A DNA stretch of 64,000 nt from Anaerolineae bacterium (GCA_023382655.1 JAHDWK010000023.1:57915-121914), one strand, 5' to 3'. Counted from the stretch's first letter, positions 41,918 through 50,543 are shown. Notes: generated from the sequence alone by a model not told the origin. A program made the numbers and translations.

Positions 41918-42715
41918 ATGACTACACCAACCCGCCTCTACGACGTCTACATCTTTGACCTGGACGGCACGGTGTATCTGGGGGACTCGCTGCTACCCAC
42001 CGCCGGAGAAACGATCACCCGGCTGCGCGCGTTGGGCAAGCGCACCGTTTTCCTCTCTAACAATCCCACCCAGACCCGCGAGCAGTATGCCCAAAAGTTG
42101 ACCAACCTGGGTTTGCCGACCCCGGCTAAGGATGTGATCAATTCCTCACTGGTCATGGTGAATTTTTTGCGCCAGACCATGCCGGGGGCACGGCCGTATG
42201 TCGTCGGCGAATCATCGTTATGCCAGGAACTGGAACAAAATGGCTTCCAACTGGCCCAAACCGTCACCGAAACCGATGTCGTCATTGCCAGTTTCGACCG
42301 CACCTTCACCTACCACAAACTGCAAGTGGCCTTCGACGCCATTCGCCGGGGGGCGCGTTTTGTCGCCACCAACGCCGACCGCTACTGCCCCGTGCCCGGC
42401 GGCGGCGAACCAGACGCAGCGGCCATCATCGCCGCCATTGAGGCGTGCACCAATACCCCGGTAGAAGCCGTCGTGGGTAAACCATCCGCCTACATGGCCG
42501 AGACCATTTTGCAATTAGTAGGTCTGCCGCCCGCGCACTGCCTGATGACCGGCGACCGGCTGGAGACTGACGTGCGCCTGGGGCTGGAAGCGGGCATGGC
42601 TGCTGCCCTCACCCTGACCGGGGCGACAACGATGACGGATTTACAGCACACGGCCGTATTCCCCACCTACATCCTGCACCAACTGGCCGATTTGATACCC
42701 ACCCCCCATGTTTAA
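41918..42715 (+). CDS. HAD-IIA family phosphatase (NagD/p-nitrophenylphosphatase type)
   Basis: 265 aa. Catalytic motif 1 YIFDLDGTVYLGD (nucleophile Asp ~12), motif 2 TVFLSNNPT, C2 cap with FDRTFTYHKLQVAFDAIRRGARFVATNAD, motif 3 Lys in VVGKPSAYM, motif 4 MTGDRLETDVRLGLEAGM. Dephosphorylates small sugar phosphates or related metabolites; in this cluster it may remove or recycle sugar phosphates. Its last 8 bp overlap the kinase gene, so the pair is probably co-translated. Confidence 0.92.
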   Translation: MTTPTRLYDVYIFDLDGTVYLGDSLLPTAGETITRLRALGKRTVFLSNNPTQTREQYAQKLTNLGLPTPAKDVINSSLVMVNFLRQTMPGARPYVVGESSLCQELEQNGFQLAQTVTETDVVIASFDRTFTYHKLQVAFDAIRRGARFVATNADRYCPVPGGGEPDAAAIIAAIEACTNTPVEAVVGKPSAYMAETILQLVGLPPAHCLMTGDRLETDVRLGLEAGMAAALTLTGATTMTDLQHTAVFPTYILHQLADLIPTPHV

Positions 42716-44219
42716 ACCATTCCTCCTGGGCATAGACCAGGGCACCAGCGGCAGCAAGGCCGTGATCATAGATGAGAGCGGGCAAGTGCGTGGCTTTAGT
42801 TCACGGCCGTTGGCCCGCCTGTACCCCCGACCTGACTGGGTGGAACAAGAGCCACAGGTCGTTGTGGCCGGTGTGCAGGCAGCTATTGCTGACGCCCTTA
42901 CCCAGGCTGGTTGCCACCCTGAGGAGATTGCTGCCTGCGGCATTGCCAGCCAACGTAATACCGAATTTGTGTGGGACAGTAGAAACGGCCGGGCCCTGGG
43001 CAATGCCATTACCTGGCAAGATTTACGCAGCCAACCCCTGTTGGCCGAAATTCAAGCCCAACCGTGGGCCAACGAACTACGCCCCCGGTTAGGCTATGCT
43101 CCTGGCCCTTACATGAGCGCGTTGCATCTGGCTTGGCGGCTGCGGCATGATACGGCCGTCCGCGAAGCCGCCCAATCAGGCCATTTGCGCGTGGGGCTGT
43201 CGGCCTCCTGGCTGATTCAGGCCATGGGCCAACCGGCCGGTCACCTCATAGACCGCTCCCTGGCACAGGCTACCGGTCTCTTTGATTTTCGCCAGCACGA
43301 TTATTGGGATGAGTGGCTGGATTGGATTGGCCTCGACCGCTGCAGTTTGCCGCAGGCCGTGCCCACATTGCACGATTACGGGACGCTCACCTTGCACGGT
43401 ACGGCCGGCCGTACCGCCACCGTCCCCGTTCTGGCGATGATTGGCGACCAGCAGGCCGCCCTCTTTGGGCACGGCTGCCGCCAGCCGGGTCAGGCCGAAT
43501 GCACACACGGCACATCTTCTTACCTGAAAGTGTTTGTGGGCACAGAACCGCCCGATGTGGCCGGGGTGAACAACTATTATGCGTGGGAACTGCACGGCCG
43601 TCAGCATTATTACCTGGAAGCGCCCACCACCGTCAACGGCGCGGCACTGCGCTGGCTACGCGACAATCTGCGACTGTTCGCCAATTACAGCGAGTTGGAC
43701 ACATTGGCCGGGCAGGTGACGGACAGCGGCGGGCTGCTTTTTGTGCCCGCTTTCACCGGTCTCAATGCTCCCTTTGATGATGCCCAAACACGCGGCACCG
43801 TGTTGGGACTGACCCTCGGTCATCAGAAAGCGCACATCGCCCGCGCCTTCCTGGAATCCATCGGCTGCCAGATGCGGCTGATCCTGGCGGAGATTGAGCA
43901 AAACACGGCCGTGTCCGTGCCCGAACTGCGCGTCGGCGGCGGCGTTTCCGCCAGCAACGTGGCTTGCCAGATTCAGGCAGACATCACCGGCATTCCGGTG
44001 CTGCGCCCCACTTTCACCGAAACAACGGCCTGGGCAGCCGCCTTATTGGCCGGGTTGGGCGCGGGCGTGTGGGCAGATGAAACGGCCGTGCCCCTGCCCG
44101 CTACCACCCACACCCGTTTTGAACCGCAGACAGAGGATACGGCCGTGCAAACCCTCTATCATCGCTGGCAAAAAGCCACGCAGCTTATGCTGGCCTTTGC
44201 CCACGAAGCCAGACCCTAA
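42708..44219 (+). CDS. FGGY-family carbohydrate kinase
   Basis: 503 aa, normal for xylulokinase/ribulokinase-type kinases. Phosphate-1 loop FLLGIDQGTSGSKAVIIDESG; substrate region QNxxxW-type as ITWQDLRSQ; second domain VLAMIGDQQAALFGHGC and adenine-binding LRVGGGVSASNVACQIQADITGIPV. Exact sugar not assignable by eye; a ketose from the same cluster is plausible. C-terminal residues ARP and the TAA stop come from a family G repeat, as in the lacI gene of this cluster. Confidence 0.93.
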   Translation: MFKPFLLGIDQGTSGSKAVIIDESGQVRGFSSRPLARLYPRPDWVEQEPQVVVAGVQAAIADALTQAGCHPEEIAACGIASQRNTEFVWDSRNGRALGNAITWQDLRSQPLLAEIQAQPWANELRPRLGYAPGPYMSALHLAWRLRHDTAVREAAQSGHLRVGLSASWLIQAMGQPAGHLIDRSLAQATGLFDFRQHDYWDEWLDWIGLDRCSLPQAVPTLHDYGTLTLHGTAGRTATVPVLAMIGDQQAALFGHGCRQPGQAECTHGTSSYLKVFVGTEPPDVAGVNNYYAWELHGRQHYYLEAPTTVNGAALRWLRDNLRLFANYSELDTLAGQVTDSGGLLFVPAFTGLNAPFDDAQTRGTVLGLTLGHQKAHIARAFLESIGCQMRLILAEIEQNTAVSVPELRVGGGVSASNVACQIQADITGIPVLRPTFTETTAWAAALLAGLGAGVWADETAVPLPATTHTRFEPQTEDTAVQTLYHRWQKATQLMLAFAHEARP

Positions 44220-44244
44220 GGGTTTCGGAAAACCCTTAGGGTCT
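44211..44244. repeat. Palindromic repeat, family G, overlapping the kinase stop
   Basis: AGACCCTAAGGGTTT and AAACCCTTAGGGTCT arms; TAA of the kinase lies in CCCTAAGGG. The beta-galactosidase ATG follows 8 bp later with no SD. Confidence 0.9.
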
Positions 44245-44252
44245 TTAAGAAC

Positions 44253-46244
44253 ATGAAATTTGGCGTCTGTTATTACCCTGAACAATGGCCGGAAGAACGA
44301 TGGGCGACCGACGCCCGGATGATGCGTGAAACCGGGCTGGAAATCGTGCGCATTGCCGAGTTTGCCTGGGCTAAGATGGAACCGGCCGACGGCCGTTTCG
44401 ACTGGACATGGCTGGACAAAGCGATAGAAACGCTGGCAACTGCCGGGCTGGACGTGGTCCCGGGCACACCCACCGCTGCCCCGCCCGCCTGGCTCAGCCA
44501 TGCCCACCCGGACGTTTTGCGCGTGGACGCTAACGGCCGTGCCCGCCAGCACGGCACCCGCCGCCACACCTGCCCCAACAACCCCACCTATCGCCACTAC
44601 AGCCGCCGCATCGTTCAGGAGATGGTGCAACGGTACGGCCGTGAGCCAGGCATCATCGGCTGGCAGATTGACAACGAATTTGGCGGTGGCAAATCGGGCC
44701 GCTGTTACTGCTCCCACTGCGCTGCCGCCTTCCGGGACTGGCTGCAAAAACGGTATAGTCACATCAGGGCCCTCAACGACGCCTGGGGCACGGTCTTCTG
44801 GTCACAAACCTACAGCGACTGGGCCGAAATCATGCCACCCGATGACCGCATTGACAAGAAAAACCCCAGCCACCTGCTGGACTACTACCGCTTTTGCTCC
44901 GACAGCATCGTTGTTTACCAGCAGGAGCAGGTGGACATCATCCGCAGCGGCACGCCGGGCCGTTTTGTCACCCACAACTTCATGGGATTGTTCCGCGATG
45001 TAAACCAGTTTGACCTGGCCGCGCCGCTCGATTTTGTCACCTGGGATAACTACCCCACCGGCAACCCGGAACGGTGGCACGGCCGTCTGCAACCGCCCAC
45101 TGAACAGCGAGAACCGATTGACTATGCGCATGACGTGGGCGACCCGATCATCACCGGTATGGCACATGATTTGATGGCAGGTCTACGCCAACGGCCGTTC
45201 TGGATTATGGAACAGCAGTGTGGGCACATCAACTGGGGCGAACTGAATCCCGGCATTCGCCCCGGCACGGTGCGGCTGTGGTGCTGGCACGCCCTGGCAC
45301 ATGGCGCGGACGCCATTCTCTTTTTCCGCTGGCGGGCCAGCCTGTTTGCCCAGGAACAGTACCACTCCGGTCTGCTGCGGCACGACGGCCGTGCCGATGT
45401 AGGCATGGCCGACCTGCAAACGATGGTCGCCGAACAAGAACAGATGCGCCAATTAACGGCCCAACCAGTCCACACCCAGGTTGCCATTTTGTGCCAATAC
45501 GATGACCTGTGGGCGCTGCAAGAGCAACCGCACCGGGCTGACTTTGATTACTGGCGGCACAGTTACGCCTTTTACCACACACTGCAACGAATGGGTGTAC
45601 CGGCGATCCTGCTCCCGGTCACGGCCGATTTATCCCCCTACAAACTGGTCTTAGCGCCCACATTGCATTTGGTGACGCCGGAGATAGCGGCAGCCTTGCA
45701 GCAATACGTGGCCGCAGGCGGTCATTTGTTGTTAGGGGTGCGCTCCGGTTTTAAGACGGGCAGTAATCTGGTGACGGACGCGCCGCTGCCCGGTCTGCTG
45801 CGCGAACTGGCGGGTGTGACCGTCACTGACTGGCAGGCCATGCCGATGGCGGCGGGTTGGGAACTGCGCAGTGAGATACCCGGCCTGGAAGGCCCAGCCA
45901 CTTATTGGGTGGAGTCGTTGCAGGCGGACACGGCCGTACCCCTGGCCCATTATGCCCACGGCGCAACCGCTATAACCGAAAACAAGGTGGGGGACGGCCG
46001 TGTCACCAGCCTCGGTTTTTATCCAACAGGGGCGCAGGTGACGGCCGTGTTACGCCATCTGATCAGCCAAAACAATATCACCCCCCTGGCGGACAATTTG
46101 CCGCCGGGTCTGGTTGCCGCCCGGCGTGGTGGGGTTACAATCCTGATAAATTTTGCGGAACGGCCGTTGACCGCCATCATCAATGGACAACCGATCACTG
46201 TGGCCGCCCGTGATATTGCCTTAATAGAAACCACTAAAACGTGA
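44253..46244 (+). CDS. Beta-galactosidase, GH42
   Basis: 663 aa, typical GH42 length, cytoplasmic. Opens MKFGVCYYPEQWPEERWATDARMM; TIM-barrel acid/base Glu in IIGWQIDNEFGGG near residue 145; nucleophile Glu in FWIMEQQCGHINWGELNP near residue 318; Cys cluster CYCSHCAAAFRDWL, a zinc-site segment present in many GH42 enzymes; then the trimerisation domain (from ~395) and C-terminal beta domain. Hydrolyses terminal beta-galactosides. No SD because a family G repeat sits in front; the stop is supplied by a family C repeat. Confidence 0.96.
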   Translation: MKFGVCYYPEQWPEERWATDARMMRETGLEIVRIAEFAWAKMEPADGRFDWTWLDKAIETLATAGLDVVPGTPTAAPPAWLSHAHPDVLRVDANGRARQHGTRRHTCPNNPTYRHYSRRIVQEMVQRYGREPGIIGWQIDNEFGGGKSGRCYCSHCAAAFRDWLQKRYSHIRALNDAWGTVFWSQTYSDWAEIMPPDDRIDKKNPSHLLDYYRFCSDSIVVYQQEQVDIIRSGTPGRFVTHNFMGLFRDVNQFDLAAPLDFVTWDNYPTGNPERWHGRLQPPTEQREPIDYAHDVGDPIITGMAHDLMAGLRQRPFWIMEQQCGHINWGELNPGIRPGTVRLWCWHALAHGADAILFFRWRASLFAQEQYHSGLLRHDGRADVGMADLQTMVAEQEQMRQLTAQPVHTQVAILCQYDDLWALQEQPHRADFDYWRHSYAFYHTLQRMGVPAILLPVTADLSPYKLVLAPTLHLVTPEIAAALQQYVAAGGHLLLGVRSGFKTGSNLVTDAPLPGLLRELAGVTVTDWQAMPMAAGWELRSEIPGLEGPATYWVESLQADTAVPLAHYAHGATAITENKVGDGRVTSLGFYPTGAQVTAVLRHLISQNNITPLADNLPPGLVAARRGGVTILINFAERPLTAIINGQPITVAARDIALIETTKT

Positions 46245-46280
46245 TGCGTGACCGGAAGATTCACGTATCACGCATCACGT
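46239..46280. repeat. Palindromic repeat, family C, overlapping the GH42 stop
   Basis: AACGTGATGCGTGA and TCACGTATCACGCATCACG arms; TGA of the beta-galactosidase is inside the first unit. Confidence 0.88.
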
Positions 46281-46296
46281 AAATTGCGGAGGAACC

Positions 46297-47610
46297 ATGC
46301 CTAAAATCACTTTTCTCGGCGCGGGCAGTACCGTTTTTACCAAAAACCTGCTCGGCGACATTCTCAGTTTTCCCGAACTGGCCGAATCTCACATTGTGTT
46401 ACATGACATTGACGAAGGGCGGATGCGCACCAGCGAGATTGTGGCGCATAAAGTGGCCCAGGCGGTGGACGCCCGCCCCAGTGTCACCACCGCGCTGGAT
46501 CGGCGGGCGGCGCTGGACGGCGCCGATTATGCCATTTGTATGATTCAGGTCGCCGGTTACAAACCGGGCACGGTCATTGATTTTGAAATCCCCAAGAAGT
46601 ATGGCCTGCGCCAGACCATTGCCGATACGCTGGGTATTGGCGGCATCATGCGTGGGCTGCGCACCATTCCGGTGCTGCTGGAAATGTGCGCCGACATGGA
46701 AGAGTTGTGCCCGGATGTGACCTTCCTCAACTACGTGAACCCGATGGCCATGAACTGCTGGGCCATCAGCGAGGCCAGTGATATTCAGACGGTGGGTCTG
46801 TGCCACAGTGTGCAGGGCACGGCGCACCAACTGGCGCGTGACCTGCGCATCCCGTATGAGGAGATCAACTATTTGTGCGCGGGCATTAACCATATGGCCT
46901 TTTATCTGACGTTTGAGCGGGTGACGGCCGACGGCCGTACCAATCTCTACCCCGCACTGCATCAGGTGATAGCCGACGGCCGTGTGCCCGACTGGAACCG
47001 GGTGCGTTACGACATGCTGCACCGCCTGGGTTACTTCGTCACTGAATCCAGCGAACATTTCAGCGAATACGTGCCCTGGTTCGTCAAACGGGATCGCCCC
47101 GACCTGATTAAAGATTTTCACATCCCCCTGGACGAATACATCACCCGCTGCGAAAACCAGATCGCCGCCTGGGATCAGATGCGGGCCATCTTTGAAGCTG
47201 AAGACATCCCCCTGGCGGTGGAGCGCAGTGGGGAATATGGCTCGCTCATCATTCACAGCATGGAAACGGGCCAACCGCGTGTCATCTACGGCAACGTACC
47301 CAATTACGGCCTCATAGACAATCTGCCCGCCGGCTGCTGCGTGGAAGTGCCCTGCCTGGTAGACCGTAACGGCATCCAGCCCACGCAGATTGGCAGCCTG
47401 CCGCCCCATCTGGCGGCGCTGATGCAAACCAACATCAACGTGCAGGCGCTCACCGTCGAAGCCGCCCTCACCGGCAAACGCGAACACATCTACCACGCCG
47501 CCATGCTCGACCCGCACACCGCCGCCGAACTCTCCCTTGATCAGATTTGGGCGCTGGTGGATGATTTGATTGAAGCACACGGGGAGTGGCTTCCGAATTA
47601 TGAATTATGA
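46297..47610 (+). CDS. melA: Alpha-galactosidase, GH4 (MelA-like)
   Basis: 437 aa NAD- and metal-dependent glycosidase using redox elimination. Rossmann start ITFLGAGSTVFTKNLLGDIL; metal/NAD motifs YVNPMAMNCWAI and the metal-ligand Cys/His in VGLCHSVQGTAHQLA near residue 170; GINHMAFYLTFER; active-site region RYDMLHRLGYFVTESSEHFSEYVPWF. GLCHSVQGT separates the alpha-galactosidase/alpha-glucosidase branch from 6-phospho-glucosidases (which have C-N-P). GGAGG before the ATG. The last residues NYEL and the TGA come from a family E repeat. Confidence 0.94.
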   Translation: MPKITFLGAGSTVFTKNLLGDILSFPELAESHIVLHDIDEGRMRTSEIVAHKVAQAVDARPSVTTALDRRAALDGADYAICMIQVAGYKPGTVIDFEIPKKYGLRQTIADTLGIGGIMRGLRTIPVLLEMCADMEELCPDVTFLNYVNPMAMNCWAISEASDIQTVGLCHSVQGTAHQLARDLRIPYEEINYLCAGINHMAFYLTFERVTADGRTNLYPALHQVIADGRVPDWNRVRYDMLHRLGYFVTESSEHFSEYVPWFVKRDRPDLIKDFHIPLDEYITRCENQIAAWDQMRAIFEAEDIPLAVERSGEYGSLIIHSMETGQPRVIYGNVPNYGLIDNLPAGCCVEVPCLVDRNGIQPTQIGSLPPHLAALMQTNINVQALTVEAALTGKREHIYHAAMLDPHTAAELSLDQIWALVDDLIEAHGEWLPNYEL

Positions 47611-47628
47611 ATTAGGAATTATGAAGAG
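47593..47628. repeat. Repeat family E (GAATTAT units), left of the four-helix-bundle gene
   Basis: Four tandem GAATTATGAATTATG-type units; supplies the last codons and stop of the GH4 gene. Confidence 0.88.
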
Positions 47629-47642
47629 AAGAGGGGAATTGG

Positions 47643-47990
47643 ATGCCTGAATATGATTTGCGGCAGCGGACGAAGAGTTTTGCGCTCAGGGTTATTCGGC
47701 TTTATACCGCTTTGCCTAAGAGTGAGGAGGCGCAAGTTATTGGCAAACAAGTTTTACGGTCTGCCACTTCGGTTGGCTCCAACTATCGTGAAGCGTATCG
47801 CGCTCGCTCCGATGCCGAATTTTTATCCAAAATGGGAGACTGCCTGAAAGAACTGGATGAAACCGCCTTTTGGCTAGAACTCCTGATCGAGTCGAATATC
47901 ATGCCAGCAAACCAGATTGCATCGTTACTCGATGAAACAGACCAACTCATCGCCATCTTCACCACCATAGTTAAAAAGAAGAAAGGATGA
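47643..47990 (+). CDS. Four-helix-bundle protein (23S rRNA intervening-sequence/S23 family)
   Basis: 115 aa, all helical: DLRQRTKSFALRVIRLYTALPKSEEAQVIGKQVLRSATSVGSNYREAYRARS..., with the family's RSATSVGSNYREA and LKELDETAFWLELL segments. Homologues occur inside 23S rRNA intervening sequences, as orphan genes, and as relatives of the DGR accessory protein Avd; biochemical role unclear. It interrupts the otherwise metabolic GH4-galT order and is bracketed on both sides by GAATTAT repeats, which looks like a mobile cassette. SD GAGGGG. Its stop lies in the right-hand repeat. Confidence 0.92.
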   Translation: MPEYDLRQRTKSFALRVIRLYTALPKSEEAQVIGKQVLRSATSVGSNYREAYRARSDAEFLSKMGDCLKELDETAFWLELLIESNIMPANQIASLLDETDQLIAIFTTIVKKKKG

Positions 47991-48074
47991 ATTATGAAGT
48001 AAGGATGAATTATGAATTATGAATTATGAAGCGCTCTCTCCCTTCATAATTCATAATTCATAATTCATAATTCC
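47985..48074. repeat. Repeat family E with a 25-bp-arm hairpin
   Basis: GGATGAATTATGAAG tandem, then a perfect hairpin: left arm of three GAATTAT units ending GAAG (48007-48031), loop CGCTCTCTCC, right arm CTTCATAATTC... (48042-48066). The last unit ends 2 bp before the galT ATG, leaving no SD. Confidence 0.92.
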
Positions 48075-48076
48075 CC

Positions 48077-49153
48077 ATGTTTGACCCCTCAGAACACCCC
48101 CACCGACGCTTGAATCCCCTGACCGGCGAATGGGTACAGGTGTCGCCGCATCGCACCAAACGGCCGTGGCAGGGACAGGTCGAAAAGACGCCGCCGGAGA
48201 CACGGCCGTCTTACGACCCCACCTGCTATCTCTGCCCCGGCAACGAACGGGCCGGCGGTCTGCGCAACCCTGAGTACACCAACACTTTTGTCTTCACCAA
48301 TGACTTTGCCGCCCTCATGCCCGCCGCGCCAGACGCACCCGTTGGCAATCTGCTGCTGCAAGCGCAAACCTCGCGCGGCACCTGCCGGGTGATGTGCTTC
48401 TCGCCACGCCATGACCTGACGCTGCCGGAAATGGAATTGCCGGACATTCGCGGCGTGGTGGATACCTGGGCAGCACAAACAGCCGAACTGGGCCAGACGT
48501 ACCGTTGGGTGCAGGTTTTTGAAAACAAGGGGGCGATTATGGGCTGCTCCAATCCACACCCACACGGGCAGATTTGGGCGCTGGATGTGCTGCCCAACGA
48601 GCCGTTTAAGGAGGATGTGAATCAGCGAAAGTATTGGGAGGAGCACGGCCGTCCACTCCTCCTGGACTATGAGCAATTGGAAACGGCCGTAGGTGAGCGG
48701 GTGGTGGTGCAAAATGGGGCTTGGACGGCCGTTGTTCCCTACTGGGCCATCTGGCCGTATGAAATCCTGCTGCTGCCCCGCCGCCACGTGCTGCGCCTGC
48801 CCGACCTGACCGACGCCGAGCGCGACGCCCTGGCCGACATCCTCAAACGCCTGCTCACCCGCTACGACAACCTGTTTGAGACCAGCTTCCCCTACTCCAT
48901 GGGCTGGCACGGCGCACCGTATACTCCAGAGACCTGTCAGGTTTCAAAAAAACCTGACAGGTCTGGTTACACCCACTGGCAACTCCACGCCCACTTTTAC
49001 CCCCCGCTCCTCCGCTCCGCCACCGTGAAAAAGTTCATGGTCGGCTACGAAATGCTGGGCGAGGCGCAGCGCGACCTGACGGCCGAACAGGCCGCCGCCC
49101 GGCTGCGGGAGGTATCGGAAGTGTATTATCAGGTAGTATCCAACAAGGAGTAG
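48077..49153 (+). CDS. galT: Galactose-1-phosphate uridylyltransferase
   Basis: 358 aa. Leloir-pathway enzyme exchanging UMP between UDP-glucose and galactose-1-phosphate. Opening HPHRRLNPLTGEWVQVSPHRTKRPWQGQ, zinc-site CYLCPGNERAGG, NDFAAL, and the HIT-like catalytic GCSNPHPHGQIWAL near residue 160 (His-Pro-His). C-terminal WQLHAHFYPPLLRSATVKKFMVGYEML. Between MGWHGAPYTPE and HWQLHAHFYP there are ~12 extra residues (TCQVSKKPDRSG) encoded exactly by a family F palindrome inserted in frame. ATG sits 2 bp after a family E repeat and has no SD. Confidence 0.96.
   Translation: MFDPSEHPHRRLNPLTGEWVQVSPHRTKRPWQGQVEKTPPETRPSYDPTCYLCPGNERAGGLRNPEYTNTFVFTNDFAALMPAAPDAPVGNLLLQAQTSRGTCRVMCFSPRHDLTLPEMELPDIRGVVDTWAAQTAELGQTYRWVQVFENKGAIMGCSNPHPHGQIWALDVLPNEPFKEDVNQRKYWEEHGRPLLLDYEQLETAVGERVVVQNGAWTAVVPYWAIWPYEILLLPRRHVLRLPDLTDAERDALADILKRLLTRYDNLFETSFPYSMGWHGAPYTPETCQVSKKPDRSGYTHWQLHAHFYPPLLRSATVKKFMVGYEMLGEAQRDLTAEQAAARLREVSEVYYQVVSNKE
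48931..48963. repeat. Family F palindrome inserted in the galT reading frame
   Basis: GACCTGTCAGGTTT and AAACCTGACAGGTC arms, 33 nt in total, a multiple of three, without stop codons in the galT frame. Encodes TCQVSKKPDRS, absent from the E. coli GalT segment as I remember it (GAPFNGEENQHWQLHAHFYP). Confidence 0.92.
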
Positions 49154-49174
49154 TAATACTTACACTAAACACCA

Positions 49175-49706
49175 ATGAACAAGTTTTCCGGTTTTTCAAT
49201 TATTCTTCTTTTGCTGGCAATGACTGCTTGTGGAGCTAGCAACTCACTTGATGGCCTTTATTTAATACTTGGTGCGTCAATGGAACCAACATTCCCCCCA
49301 GACACTATTCTTGGCATTGATCAACAGGCATACAGCACTTCCTTACCGCAAAGGGGAGATATTATCCTCTTCGATCCCCCATAATCCGAATGACGATGTC
49401 TTGTTGCTAAAGCGAGTCATTGGCCTGCCCGGTGAGACGGTAGAAGTTTGGGCTGAAGGAGTATTTGTTAACGGAACGTTATTGAATGAGCCTTATCTGG
49501 ATGAACAGGCAACTTACAAGGGGCAGTGGCAGTTAGGAGAAAACGAGTATTTTGTACTCGGCGATAACCGCAATAGTTCCAGTGATTCACACAGCTGGGG
49601 GCCATTAGCTTTTGAGTACATCATCGGCAAAGCCGTATCGGTTTGCTCAAGTAACGTAGCCTGGTCGTGCAATAAAGAAATTGAACCTGTTAATTACGCT
49701 AAGTGA
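49175..49706 (+). pseudogene. Signal peptidase I (S26), disrupted by a frameshift in a C-run
   Basis: Frame 1 (49175-49384) gives MNKFSGFSIILLLLAMTACG, then catalytic GASMEPTFPPDTIL (Ser35) and QRGDIILFDPP. The continuation is in another frame: HNPNDDVLLLKRVIGLPGETVEVW (catalytic Lys), LGENEYFVLGDNRNSSSDSHSWG and a C-terminus at 49706. The switch is at the CCCCC run near 49376-49380; removing one C rejoins them. The N-terminus looks like a lipoprotein signal (lipobox MTAC, Cys19) rather than the usual signal anchor. AT-rich compared with flanking genes. Confidence 0.85.
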
Positions 49707-49724
49707 CAACAAAGGAGTGGGAAA

Positions 49725-50492
49725 GTGGCCCTGATACATTGTGATTTTTTCTCGGAAGTATTGAACCTGAGTTGCAGTATGGTGGTGGTGTTACCCCAAC
49801 GGCCGTTACCCACTATCACCTCCTCCCCTCCCCCCAAATTCCCCACCCTCTACCTGCTGCATGGCCTGTCTGACGACCACACCATCTGGCAGCGGCGCAC
49901 CTCTATCGAACGCTACGCCGAAGAAAAGGGCATCGCTGTCGTCATGCCCGCCGTCCACCGCAGCTTTTACACCGACATGGCGGCCGGCTACCGCTACTGG
50001 ACCTACATCAGCGAAGAAGTCCCCGCCCGTGCCCGCGACATGTTCCCCCTCTCCGCCCGACGCGAAGACAACTTTGTCGCCGGGCTTTCGATGGGTGGTT
50101 ATGGTGCGTTCAAAATGGCCTTACGCCACCCGGAACGTTTTGCCGCCGCCGCCAGCCTTTCCGGCGCACTAGACATCGCCACCGTGCGCGACCCCGCCCT
50201 GGAACCCGAATTGCGCCTCATCTTTGGCGACCTGGATACCATCGCGGGCAGCGACAACGACCTCTTCCATCTGGCCGCCCAGGTAGCGCAATCAGATGGC
50301 CCCAAGCCCAGCCTGTTCCAATGGTGCGGCACCGAAGATTTCCTTTACGGCTTCAACGTCAAATTCCGCGACTTCGTGCAGCCGCTCCTCTTCGACTACA
50401 CCTACAGCGAAGGCCCCGGCGACCACACCTGGAGTCATTGGGACGCCCAAATCCAAAACGTCCTCAACTGGCTGCCACTCTCTCATACCTGA
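49725..50492 (+). CDS. Alpha/beta-hydrolase esterase (EstA/esterase D-like)
   Basis: 255 aa from GTG 49725 (AAAGGAG 8 nt upstream). TLYLLHGLSDDHTIWQRRTSIERYAEEKGIAVVMP oxyanion region, VPARARDMFPLSARREDNFVAGLSMGGYGAFKMALRHPERF with nucleophile Ser in GLSMGG near residue 122, and C-terminal GDHTWSHWDAQIQNVLNWLPL with the catalytic His. Matches the tributyrin esterase/acetylesterase group; cytoplasmic. Stop TGA lies in a GGTGACAAGG-type repeat. Confidence 0.92.
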   Translation: MALIHCDFFSEVLNLSCSMVVVLPQRPLPTITSSPPPKFPTLYLLHGLSDDHTIWQRRTSIERYAEEKGIAVVMPAVHRSFYTDMAAGYRYWTYISEEVPARARDMFPLSARREDNFVAGLSMGGYGAFKMALRHPERFAAAASLSGALDIATVRDPALEPELRLIFGDLDTIAGSDNDLFHLAAQVAQSDGPKPSLFQWCGTEDFLYGFNVKFRDFVQPLLFDYTYSEGPGDHTWSHWDAQIQNVLNWLPLSHT

Positions 50493-50518
50493 CAAGGTGA
50501 CAGGTGACAAGGTGACAC
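50488..50518. repeat. Repeat family I (AAGGTGACAGGTGAC units)
   Basis: Tandem of CAAGGTGACAGGTGACAAGG units at the end of the esterase gene; it contains the esterase stop. Related arrays at 57840. Confidence 0.8.
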
Positions 50519-50543
50519 CACCCCATGACCAACTAATTCTTCT

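Noticed and set aside
42708..44219. Assignment of the FGGY kinase as xylulokinase
   Set aside because: The motifs visible by eye define only the family; galactoside context does not support xylulose specifically, so no symbol was given.
46399..47580. 393-codon open frame antisense to the GH4 gene
   Set aside because: High-GC codon mirror of a strongly conserved alpha-galactosidase; its translation (His/Gly/Val-rich) shows no domain.
47643..47990. Diversity-generating retroelement accessory gene (avd)
   Set aside because: No reverse transcriptase, template repeat or C-type-lectin target gene is found nearby; only the four-helix-bundle fold is shared.
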